64,000 nt of DNA, taken from NCBI GenBank assembly GCA_022749295.1, contig CP062007.1:3191501-3255500 (forward strand), read 5' to 3'. This stretch comes from Flavobacteriaceae bacterium GSB9. GTDB lineage: Bacteria; Bacteroidota; Bacteroidia; Flavobacteriales; Flavobacteriaceae. Shown one piece after another: positions 1 through 9,000 of this stretch. The stretch's first letter is position 1; the number at the start of each line of letters is the position of its first letter. The position numbers and the translations under genes are program-made. A model generated the notes under the pieces. It was not told the DNA's origin and ran no database searches. It saw only the letters and a list, made by a program, of their open reading frames with translations.

Positions 1-1
1 T

Positions 2-1261
2 TGGGTAATTATGTCGCTTTCAGGAACCTTGCCTTATTTGCTTACAGAAAGTATTCCAAGTTTTACTAATGCTTTTTTTGAAACAATGTCGGGTTACACC
101 ACAACGGGAGCCTCTATTTTAAACGATATCGAGGCTGTACCAAAAGGTGTTTTGTTTTGGCGAAGTTTAACCCATTGGATTGGGGGTATGGGTATTATTG
201 TTTTGGCTATTGCTATTTTACCTTTATTGGGTATTGGTGGTATGCAGCTTTTTGCTGCAGAAGCGCCTGGCCCAAGTGCCGATAAATTACACCCTAGAAT
301 TACAGATACAGCAAAACGCTTATGGCTTATTTATTTTGGTTATACCGCGGCAGAAACATTGCTTTTAAATCTTGCGGGGATGTCGTTTTTCGATGCCATA
401 AACCATGCCTTATGTACCTTGTCAACTGGTGGGTTTTCAACCAAAAATGCAAGTGTAGCCTATTGGAATGATAGCCCTGTAATCCAGTATATTATAATTT
501 TATTCATGTTTTTGGCGGGCACCAACTTTGTGTTGAGTTATTTTGCCTTTAAGGGAAAGGTGCAAAAAGTAATTCATGACGAAGAGTTTAAACTCTATTT
601 TAAGTTTATAACTATTTTTACGGCTATTGCAGCCCTGCTTATTTATTTTAAGGCAGATGTTTCGGCTTCAACTATCGACCATCCCATGGTTTGGGGTAAG
701 GGCGAAAGCGCGTTTAGGCATGCCTTGTTTCAGGTTTTAACCGTAATAACCACAACGGGCTTTGTGTCTGCCGATTATACTATGTGGACACCCTTTTTAG
801 TAGTGTTCTTTTTCGGACTCATGTTTTTGGGGGGCTCTGCAGGTAGTACCTCGGGAGGGGTTAAAGTGGTACGCCATCTTATCCTTATAAAAAATGGTTT
901 TCTGGAATTTAAGCGTACGCTACACCCGAGTGCTATTTTGCCAGTGCGTTATAACAAAAGAGCCATTTCGGGCGATATTGTGTTCAATATCTTAGGGTTC
1001 TTCATTCTATATATGCTTTCGTTTATAATTGGGGCTTTGGTGTTTGCTATGTTTGGTCTCGATTTTAAGTCGGCTATTGGTTTGGCCGCATCCACGCTTG
1101 GTAACGTTGGTCCAGCATTAGGCGATTTTGGGCCGGTTAACAACTACGCAGCACTGCCCGATTTGGCACAATGGTGGGCGTCGTTTTTAATGCTTATTGG
1201 CCGTCTAGAACTCTTTACGGTGCTTATTTTGTTTACGCCGTTCTTTTGGCGAAATAGGTAG
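2..1261 (+). CDS. trkH: TrkH-family potassium uptake protein (5' end outside window)
   Basis: Membrane pore subunit of a Trk/Ktr-type K+ uptake system. The frame is open back to base 2 with sense codons before the first ATG (base 11), so the gene starts upstream of the window. All four selectivity-filter loops with their glycines are readable: GYTTTGAS, LSTGGFST, VITTTGF and TLGNVGP. Hydrophobic helices flank each loop, and the protein ends with a transmembrane segment and a short basic tail (FFWRNR). These loops are diagnostic of the TrkH/KtrB superfamily. The cytoplasmic NAD-binding partner (TrkA) is not in the window and may lie upstream. Only the family assignment is firm; ion preference is inferred from the family. 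Confidence 0.93.
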   Translation, partial: WVIMSLSGTLPYLLTESIPSFTNAFFETMSGYTTTGASILNDIEAVPKGVLFWRSLTHWIGGMGIIVLAIAILPLLGIGGMQLFAAEAPGPSADKLHPRITDTAKRLWLIYFGYTAAETLLLNLAGMSFFDAINHALCTLSTGGFSTKNASVAYWNDSPVIQYIIILFMFLAGTNFVLSYFAFKGKVQKVIHDEEFKLYFKFITIFTAIAALLIYFKADVSASTIDHPMVWGKGESAFRHALFQVLTVITTTGFVSADYTMWTPFLVVFFFGLMFLGGSAGSTSGGVKVVRHLILIKNGFLEFKRTLHPSAILPVRYNKRAISGDIVFNILGFFILYMLSFIIGALVFAMFGLDFKSAIGLAASTLGNVGPALGDFGPVNNYAALPDLAQWWASFLMLIGRLELFTVLILFTPFFWRNR

Positions 1262-1389
1262 GCTTATATTGTTATTCAATAATCCAGCATAACCAATTTA
1301 CTAGTCTTAAATGTGACTAGTGCTAGTTCGTGTTGTAACATTTTATTCATTTATGATACTAATACTTATGAATTTAAACTTTATAAATT

Positions 1390-1653
1390 ATGAGTTTTGG
1401 TGTCGTGCAATCAGCTATTTCTTCTATAAAAAACAATAGAAGTTTACTGTCTAAAAAGGATAAATTCAAAAATATGCTATCGGCTAAAAATGCCAATAAA
1501 CTAGAGTTTAAAACTGCTAATGCCTCTTCTTATGAATTAAAAAAGTTACGAGATCGATTACGAAAAGAAAACAGAAGAATAAAACTCAAACGAAATATAT
1601 TTGTTGGAAGTGTGATGCTCGTTTTGATTGTGCTGTTCCTGTATTTCATATAA
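1390..1653 (+). CDS. Small basic protein with one C-terminal membrane helix
   Basis: Unrecognised 87-residue protein. The N-terminal two thirds are hydrophilic and rich in Lys/Arg/Asn, with a charged, probably helical stretch (about residues 47-66). The last 20 residues are a single hydrophobic helix ending at the C-terminus, so a tail-anchored inner-membrane protein with its basic domain in the cytoplasm is likely. It stands alone between trkH and a convergent aminotransferase gene. The upstream gap (1262-1389) holds a perfect 7-bp inverted repeat (1300-1306 with 1315-1321) without a T-run. Function unknown. Confidence 0.6.
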   Translation: MSFGVVQSAISSIKNNRSLLSKKDKFKNMLSAKNANKLEFKTANASSYELKKLRDRLRKENRRIKLKRNIFVGSVMLVLIVLFLYFI

Positions 1654-1660
1654 TAAAAAA

Positions 1661-1682
1661 GCCACTAAACTTACTTAGTGGC
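1661..1682 (-). terminator. Rho-independent terminator of the aminotransferase gene
   Basis: Perfect 8-bp stem gccactaa/ttagtggc with a 6-nt loop. On the minus strand it is followed by six U (plus-strand A-run 1655-1660). It lies between convergent genes and probably also helps to end the small plus-strand gene. Confidence 0.75.
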
Positions 1683-1706
1683 TAATTCATTTTATAAAAT
1701 TAAAGT

Positions 1707-2891
1707 TTAGCTTACAGCCTCTTTAATACGTTTTATAGCTTCGATAATTTGCTCGTTTGAGGCCGCGTAAGAAATCCTGATACAATCTGGGTTTCCAAAA
1801 GCTTCACCGGTAACGGTAGCTACAAGCGCTTCTTCCAAAAGGAATAATGAAAAATCTGAAGCATTGTTTATTTTCTTGCCTTTTAAGGTTTTTCCGAAGA
1901 AGTGGGTCACATTAGGGAACACGTAAAAAGCACCTTCGGGTACGTTGCACTTAAAGCCTTCAATTTCATTTAATAAGCCTAAAATTAAATCGCGACGTTG
2001 TTTAAACTCATCGATCATGTATTTTACTTTTTCTGGCGATTCATTGCAAGCAGTAATTACGGCACGTTGTGCAATACAGTTGGCACCGCTAGTGGCTTGG
2101 CCTTGTAATTTGTTGCAAGCACGGGCTATTTTTTCTGGAGCACCAATATACCCTATACGCCATCCGGTCATAGCAAACGCTTTCGATACACCATTTACGG
2201 TAATGGTACGATCGTACATCTCTTCAAAATTGGCAATGCTTGTGTGGCCTTGTCCGTAGTTAATGTGCTCATAAATTTCATCAGAAACTACATAAATATC
2301 TGGATGTTTAACCAATACATCAACCAACGCTTTAAGTTCTTCTTTACTGTACACCGAACCACTTGGGTTACATGGTGAGCTAAACCACATCATTTTGGTT
2401 TTTGGGGTAATGGCAGCTTCTAATTGCTCGGCTGTCATTTTAAAATCTGTAGCAATGGTAGTTTTAACTTCTACTGGAACACCTCCAAATAATTTAACAA
2501 TATCTGAATAGCTTACCCAATATGGGCATGGCAAAATAACTTCGTCGCCATCGTTAATCATAACACCAGCAACATTAAATAACGATTGTTTGGCACCTGT
2601 TGATACTACAACCTGCGATGGGGTGTAGGTAAGGTTGTTGTCGCGTTTAAACTTGGTGATTATGGCATCCTTTAAATCGGCATATCCATCAACTGGCGAG
2701 TATGAATTATAATTGTCGTTAATGGCCTGGATAGCGGCTTCCTTTATGAAATCTGGTGTGTTAAAGTCTGGTTCACCAAGACTTAAACCAATAATATCTT
2801 TGCCTTCGCCTCTTAATTCTCTCGCTTTTGCAGCCATGGCCAACGTAGCAGAGGTTGCCATGTTTAAAATTCTATCAGATAGTAATTGCAT
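1707..2891 (-). CDS. Class I PLP aminotransferase, aspartate aminotransferase type
   Basis: Cytoplasmic PLP enzyme that moves an amino group from aspartate (or a related amino acid) to 2-oxoglutarate. At 394 residues it has the usual length of the class I (Iγ/AspAT-like) group. Visible landmarks are the N-terminal SLGEPDF motif, the CNPSG motif with Asn175, Asp204 and Tyr207 in the SDEIYEH segment that contacts PLP, the Schiff-base lysine Lys237 in SKAFAMTGWR, and a C-terminal Arg in the CIRISYA segment that binds substrate carboxylate. It is monocistronic with its own terminator. The exact substrate cannot be read from the sequence; aspartate is the family default. Confidence 0.9.
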   Translation of the reverse strand: MQLLSDRILNMATSATLAMAAKARELRGEGKDIIGLSLGEPDFNTPDFIKEAAIQAINDNYNSYSPVDGYADLKDAIITKFKRDNNLTYTPSQVVVSTGAKQSLFNVAGVMINDGDEVILPCPYWVSYSDIVKLFGGVPVEVKTTIATDFKMTAEQLEAAITPKTKMMWFSSPCNPSGSVYSKEELKALVDVLVKHPDIYVVSDEIYEHINYGQGHTSIANFEEMYDRTITVNGVSKAFAMTGWRIGYIGAPEKIARACNKLQGQATSGANCIAQRAVITACNESPEKVKYMIDEFKQRRDLILGLLNEIEGFKCNVPEGAFYVFPNVTHFFGKTLKGKKINNASDFSLFLLEEALVATVTGEAFGNPDCIRISYAASNEQIIEAIKRIKEAVS

Positions 2892-2915
2892 GTAATTTAG
2901 GTAAATAAATTATGA

Positions 2916-4016
2916 TTAGACTTGCAACGCCGGTTTTCTCCCCATTTCCTTTAAATACTTAAAATGGGAAATAATGGCGCTGCGGGTTGTTTTATATTCG
3001 TTATAGGGTAAGTTAAATTCCTTTGCTGTTTCTTTAACTATTTTTGAAATTTTGGTATAGTGCACATGGCTAATGTGCGGAAAAATATGATGTTCAACTT
3101 GATGATTCAATCCGCCAGTAAACCAATTGACAATTTTGTTTTTTGTACTGAAATTGATGGTGGTTTTAAGTTGATGGATGGCCCAAGTATTTTTTAACGA
3201 GCCATCTTTTTCAGGAAGTGGCATTTCGGCTTCGTCCATAACGTGTGCCAATTGAAACACAACACTTAAAATTAAGCCGGCAGTATAATGCATTACAAAA
3301 AAGCCGATAAGGATTTTCCACCAAGCAATGTCTAAGATTAACATGGGAATAACAATCCAGATGGCGACATAAATAATTTTTGATATCACCAATTTACTCC
3401 AGTTCCAAACTGGATTCGGGAATTTTCCATAAGACAATTTACGCTTCATATAGCGTTTCATTTGTAACCAATCGGTGGTAATAGCCCAGTTGATGGTTAG
3501 CAATCCATAAAGTAAAACCGAATAGAAATGTTGAAATTTATGGTACCATTTCCACTCAGAGTGTTTGGTGAATCGTAATATTCTACCAGCATCTAAATCT
3601 TCGTCGTGCCCATGTACATTGGTGTAGGTGTGGTGCAGTACGTTGTGCTGTACTTTCCAGTTGTAAACATTCCCGGCAAGGATGTAAATACTACTTCCCA
3701 TCAAGCGGTTAACCCAGGCTTTGTTAGAAAACGAACCATGGTTGCCGTCGTGCATAACATTCATGCCCACGCCAGCCATGCCAATTCCCATAACAACGGT
3801 AAGCAGCAATTGCGCCCAACCAGGCATATCTAAGGTCAGTAATAAAAAATAAGGTGTTAAAAATAAAGAGAACATTACTACGGTTTTAACCCATATTTTC
3901 CAATTACCGGTACGTTTTACTTTGTTTTCTTTAAAGTAATCGTTAACCCTTTTGTTTAATGTCCTGAAAAATTTAGCAGAATCTTTTCTTGAAAACGAAA
4001 GTGCTTGTTTAGTCAT
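2916..4016 (-). CDS. Membrane fatty acid desaturase (acyl-CoA/lipid front-end type)
   Basis: Di-iron integral membrane desaturase that introduces a cis double bond into fatty acyl chains, probably for membrane fluidity. All three histidine boxes are present: HDGNH (residues 89-93), HNVLHH (124-129) and HQVEHH (305-310). The third box has the H/QxxHH form of the Δ5/Δ6 or linoleoyl-CoA desaturase group. Several hydrophobic segments lie between boxes two and three. No cytochrome b5 domain is fused, so electrons must come from a separate ferredoxin or cytochrome. A TATCTTTG -7 element sits at 4070-4077 on the minus strand. Regiospecificity is unknown. Confidence 0.9.
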   Translation of the reverse strand: MTKQALSFSRKDSAKFFRTLNKRVNDYFKENKVKRTGNWKIWVKTVVMFSLFLTPYFLLLTLDMPGWAQLLLTVVMGIGMAGVGMNVMHDGNHGSFSNKAWVNRLMGSSIYILAGNVYNWKVQHNVLHHTYTNVHGHDEDLDAGRILRFTKHSEWKWYHKFQHFYSVLLYGLLTINWAITTDWLQMKRYMKRKLSYGKFPNPVWNWSKLVISKIIYVAIWIVIPMLILDIAWWKILIGFFVMHYTAGLILSVVFQLAHVMDEAEMPLPEKDGSLKNTWAIHQLKTTINFSTKNKIVNWFTGGLNHQVEHHIFPHISHVHYTKISKIVKETAKEFNLPYNEYKTTRSAIISHFKYLKEMGRKPALQV

Positions 4017-4108
4017 GTTGGTATTTTAATATGATTAATTTTTAAATTTCGATTGATCATACCCAAGGGCAAAGATAGGTATAAACAAAGTTAAGTTGTA
4101 ACGATTTT

Positions 4109-4142
4109 TTGTAAAAATATGTATTTAAAAAGCATATTTTTG
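4109..4142 (+). promoter_or_regulatory. Bacteroidota-type promoter of rsmG
   Basis: TTG at 4109-4111, 23-nt spacer, TATTTTTG at 4135-4142. This fits the Bacteroidetes sigma-A consensus TTG-N17..23-TAnnTTTG. The start codon follows 17 nt later, implying a very short leader. Confidence 0.55.
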
Positions 4143-4159
4143 TTGAAAATTTAACATCA

Positions 4160-4789
4160 ATGGACCTTATTTTAAAGTATTTTCCTAACCTCACCGAAAG
4201 GCAAATAGAACAGTTTAAAAAGCTAGAAGTATTATATCAAGATTGGAACTTAAAAATAAACGTGGTGTCAAGAAAAGACATTGATGAATTATATTTACGT
4301 CATGTGCTGCACTCACTGGGTATTGCCAAAGTTACGGGATTTAAGCCAGGTTCAAAAATTTTGGATGTTGGGACTGGTGGTGGATTTCCTGGTGTTCCAT
4401 TAGCTATTTTACATCCCGATAGTGATTTCCATTTAGTGGATAGCATAGCCAAAAAATTAAAAGTGGTTGATGAGGTTGTTGAGGGGCTGGGGCTTTCTAA
4501 TGTAAAAACTACGCATAGTCGTGTGGAGGATATCAATGGGCAATACGATTTTATTGTAAGCCGTGCTGTTGCTGCTATGCCAACTTTTGTGCGGTGGGTA
4601 AAAGGGAAAATTGCTAAAGCCCAAAATCACGAACTTAAAAATGGTATACTTTATTTAAAAGGAGGTGATTTAACCGAAGAACTTAAAGACTACAGGACTA
4701 CGACCATATACAATTTAAGTGATTTTTATTCTGAAGATTTTTTTGAAACCAAAAAAGTGGTTCATTTACCTTTGAAGTACAAAGGTTAA
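4160..4789 (+). CDS. rsmG: 16S rRNA (guanine527-N7)-methyltransferase RsmG
   Basis: Methylates N7 of G527 in 16S rRNA (E. coli numbering) using S-adenosylmethionine. Loss in other bacteria gives low-level streptomycin resistance. At 209 residues it has family length. The SAM-binding loop ILDVGTGGGFPG is at residues 67-78 and an FIVSRAVAAM segment is characteristic of RsmG/GidB. In many bacteria it sits beside mnmG; here it stands alone behind its own promoter and runs tail to tail into the TPR gene with no intergenic base. Confidence 0.95.
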   Translation: MDLILKYFPNLTERQIEQFKKLEVLYQDWNLKINVVSRKDIDELYLRHVLHSLGIAKVTGFKPGSKILDVGTGGGFPGVPLAILHPDSDFHLVDSIAKKLKVVDEVVEGLGLSNVKTTHSRVEDINGQYDFIVSRAVAAMPTFVRWVKGKIAKAQNHELKNGILYLKGGDLTEELKDYRTTTIYNLSDFYSEDFFETKKVVHLPLKYKG

Positions 4790-5746
4790 TTAGTTCAACT
4801 TAGCAATTTTACTGATATTGTTTATAAAATAATAGTACTGGTTTTGAAACCAATACGTATTGCTGTATGCGTCAATATGGTTTACATCGTCCCCTATGGA
4901 AAGGATGTTATTGGCCCGTTCAAAAAACGCTTTAGCCTTAGTCGTATTGTTCAGTTTATAGTATGACATGGCTAGCCCTAAATGGGCATCAAAATCGGTA
5001 GCATCAAATTCTATGGCTTTGTTAAAATCTTCAACGGCTTTTTCAAATTTACCCAGCACCAAATTGGACGCTCCGCGGTAAAAGTAAGCAAAAGCATGGT
5101 TGCTGTTTAAACGTATGGCTCTAGTCAGGTCGTCATTGGCGTTTTGGTAATAATTTATGTCCATGTAAAAGGCTCCGCGGTTGTAATAAGCATCGGCTGT
5201 AGGTTCGATGTAAATGGCGGTGGTATAGTCTTTAATGGCTTCGTCATTATTTTCAAGCGCACGGTGCGCTGAAGCTCTTAAAATATAGGTGTCTGGGTGG
5301 GTAGGCGCTTCTTTAATAACCTTATCAAAATCTTTGATGGCGGTTTCGTATTCGCCCAATTCAAATTTTACACAAGCCAAACTGTAAAGTGCATCAATAA
5401 ATTTATCGTCGAGCATGTAGGCTTTGGCATAATCTTCTTTAGCGCCAGTAAAATCTTTGATACTAAATCGGGCATTTCCACGATTATAGTAAGTATCGGC
5501 ATCGGGCTCATCTACAATAATTTTAGAGTAATCTACAATAGCACCTCGGTAATCGCCCATATCGTTCTTGGCCAGGGCCCGATAAAAATAGGCGTCTAGA
5601 TTTTTGGGTTCCAATTCTATAACTTGGGAGTAAAGTTTTATTTTTTCGTTTAAATCTGAAGTGCGGCTGGCTTGCCGCATTAATTTGTTTGCTTGGGCAA
5701 AGCCAATAAAAGGTAGCAGAACGAATAGAAGAATAGTTTTTTTCAT
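4790..5746 (-). CDS. Secreted tetratricopeptide repeat protein
   Basis: Periplasmic or envelope TPR scaffold of unknown partner. The start chosen is the ATG at 5746, because MKKTILLFVLLPFIGFAQ is a clean signal peptide; the frame is open 87 bp further up (ATG at 5833) but that extension would bury it. The mature protein is made of about seven or eight TPR units with the usual signature (A..YY.RG.A....G....A..D...AI). Its stop abuts the rsmG stop directly (4789/4790). No catalytic domain is seen. Confidence 0.85.
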   Translation of the reverse strand: MKKTILLFVLLPFIGFAQANKLMRQASRTSDLNEKIKLYSQVIELEPKNLDAYFYRALAKNDMGDYRGAIVDYSKIIVDEPDADTYYNRGNARFSIKDFTGAKEDYAKAYMLDDKFIDALYSLACVKFELGEYETAIKDFDKVIKEAPTHPDTYILRASAHRALENNDEAIKDYTTAIYIEPTADAYYNRGAFYMDINYYQNANDDLTRAIRLNSNHAFAYFYRGASNLVLGKFEKAVEDFNKAIEFDATDFDAHLGLAMSYYKLNNTTKAKAFFERANNILSIGDDVNHIDAYSNTYWFQNQYYYFINNISKIAKLN

Positions 5747-6085
5747 AACAAACAGACAGCAAATAATATGCCGCTTTTTGATGTTAAATTTAGTGATTTT
5801 TTTGATTATAATTTTTCTGTAAAACCCAATCATTATCGAAAATAGAAGAGAACCTTATAATCATAAAGGAGTTTTAAACAAAATGATATTTTTTCGCCGG
5901 TTTGGTTAAAATCCGCCTCGCTTTAACAATTCTTGTGCCACATGTTGTTTTGCTGTTTTAAATTTATATGTTTCGTTCTATTTGTTAAGAAAAAGTGTAT
6001 TTGGTCTAAAAAAAATGCATTTAATCAGTTTTGGTTTGAAAAAAAGTTTTATGTTTGGGGAAATATTAACATTTGCAATTCTCTC

Positions 6086-9000
6086 ATGCAAAATTCTCTC
6101 ACTTCACAAAACCTGTGTTTTTGGTTTTTTATACTTTTCTATTCAGTAACATGCCTAAGTAACGCCCAAGATATTAATGTAAATGTTTTAGGGGGAACTT
6201 CGGTTAGCGATGGGGCAACAGTATTCATTACCGCGGGAAATGTAATTACGTTTAGAATTACAAATAATAGAATGGATTGTGATAAAGTAAAAATTGCATC
6301 CATAAGTATTAACAATACAATCGATTTTTCTCTTTCAACAGATAAAATTCCCAGTAATGTTGATAATGACGACTGTAAGGGTAAAACAAAATATATCGAT
6401 TTTGTGGTTACCAACATTAGTGGTAATTGTGGGGCATCAACCGATATTAACATTGAGGTGAAGCAAGACCCTGATTTTGTTTTTTCATTTTCGGTAAATG
6501 GTAATCCTGAAATTAATTTATTAGGGGGAAGTCCAAGTGCAGATATACTCAATGGATCTACAACTACTTCGGCGGTTAACGGTACGTACTTTGGTATAGT
6601 GGATGAAGGGAGTACCATTACGCGCTATTATGTTATTGCCAATACTGGAAGCTGCCCAATGGAAATATCTTCTATATCCAGTTCTTCGATAGATTTTGTG
6701 GTGCCTATAACACCAGCGCCTTATGTGGTTTTGCCTGATTTGGTTACGCCCGATTTTTTAACGGCAAGTGTTTATGCGGGGTCGTATGTTGTTTTGCCGG
6801 TTACTTTTTTTGCGCCTATAGGGGGCACGGGAACATTAACGTCTACCATTAGTATTTCCAATACGGCCAATACCACATTTACGTTTAATGTAAGTGCAGA
6901 AATGTTCGATTTCAATATTCCTGGGCCTGGTGGTATAACGGCCGATTTTAGGCTGTGGTTAAAATCCACTAGAGGGATTACTAAAGATGATGTTAGCAAT
7001 AAGCTTTCTAAATGGGCAGACATAGGCACCAATGGAAAGGATGCCATTCAAACGGCTTCGGCAAACCAGCCCACATATTTGGATAACGCTGCGTCAAACA
7101 TAAACTTTAATCCGGTTATTGAGTTCCAAAATGATGGGAGCAGCATTAGTCAGTATCTATACAATGCCGATAATGGGTTTTACAGCCATGATATTTTTAT
7201 TGTCATGGAATCTGATGTTGATGTTTCAAGTTCCAGTGGAATGACCATTTTTTCTGGTTCAATTTCTGATATTATTGCGCCCGAAAATTATGTGGATGAT
7301 GCCAATGATGTTACAGGAGTGGGCTTGGGTGATTATACGGCTAATCTCTCTGGTGAACGTTTGTGGTACAACCAAGGGTCTTCAACAACAAATCCTTATT
7401 ATGTCTTGCTAGCATCATCGGCAAGAGCTTACGATGTGGCAGGTATTATAAATGTGGGTAATAAGTCTGCCACAGTTTCCGATGGGATGCGTATTTTATT
7501 CAATAGTATTGATGATGCCTTAAGTCCTACTCAAACCATTTCAACTTTTGAAAATGTTGGCTTTATCGATACGGCACCTGATCCAGATATTACGTTGGGA
7601 ACGCCTTATAATATAGGTAAAAACCTAAATGCCTCAATGGGGAATCTTAATGGACGTGTGGCCGAAATTTTCACTTTTGCCGAACGCGTATCGGATACCG
7701 ACCGTCAGAAAATAGAATCTTATCTCGCCATAAAATACGGTATTACTTTGGGAGCTTCAACAGAGGCCCAAAAAAATTATATCAATTCCTTTGGAACTGT
7801 GATTTGGGATATTTCAGCCAATTCGGGGTATAATTACCACGTAGCGGGTATTGCTCGTGATTCAATCTCCGATTTAAACCAAAAGCAATCAAAAACCTTA
7901 AATGTAGATAACGAGGTTACCGTTGGTTTAAATGGTATTTTTACTACGAATAGTGCCAATGTTAATGAATTTGAAAATGATGGCGATTTTTTGGTTTGGG
8001 GCAGTAACAATTTGGGGTATACGGCTAGTGGCTCGAACACCATTACAATAAGTTCTGGTATTACAACATCGTTAACTAGAATTTTAAGGCAGTGGAAAAT
8101 CATTGAATCGACCGAGGTGACCAGCGATGTAGGGACCGTGTATATTTCAATTCCCGAAGATGTTTTTAGTGGGTTTGCTTTGGGAGCAGATGAGGAGTAT
8201 GCCTTGGTTGTGGCTGATTCAGATAGCTTTAATAACAGCGATATCATTGATGTGATTCCGTTAAAACCGGATGGATTGGGAAATTTACAAACTTGGTACG
8301 ATTTTGATGGTACCAAATATTTTACCTTTGGTAAAGTTTCAAAACTATTGGAAAACCATTCCATTTCAATAGCTTCCGGTGACTTTTTGGTCGGTGAAAA
8401 AAATACCAATTTGAATATCAACGATTTTACAATATCCTCTTGGGTGAAAGCTGATGCCAGTCAAACAAGTACCCGAACTATCATGGCTAAGGGCGATAAA
8501 CTTCAGCTACGGTTAAATGCGGCCCACCAAATTGAGGTTGTAATTGAGGATACCGTAACGCCAAGGTTTACTTCAACCATGGCATTAACAGATAATAAAT
8601 GGCATCAAATAACTTTTGTTTACAATAGCGGAACCATCTTTATTTATGTGGATGGTGTGCTTGATAAATCTGAACAAAATGTCGTGGCACCCAGTCCAAA
8701 TTACAACCATTTTTCACTTGGTGCTTTGTATCAAGATAAGGATAATATTATCAACCCATTTTTAGGTAAAATAGATGAGGTTTATGTTTGGAATCAAGGA
8801 CTTACCGAAGAACAGGTGCGCTATTTAATGAATCAAGAAATAGAGAAGGGAACAGGTGATTTTGTTACAGGTAAAGTACTTCCGCAAGCATCGTTCAGTA
8901 ATGAAGTAGCAACCATTCCTTGGAGTGAATTAAAGGCGTATTACGATTTTAATTCGTTTTACGGCACCACCGTTGAGGGACATACGGATGACAGGAATTT

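Noticed and set aside
5747-5833. Longer start for the TPR protein
   Set aside because: Would place about 29 basic residues before a clear signal peptide.
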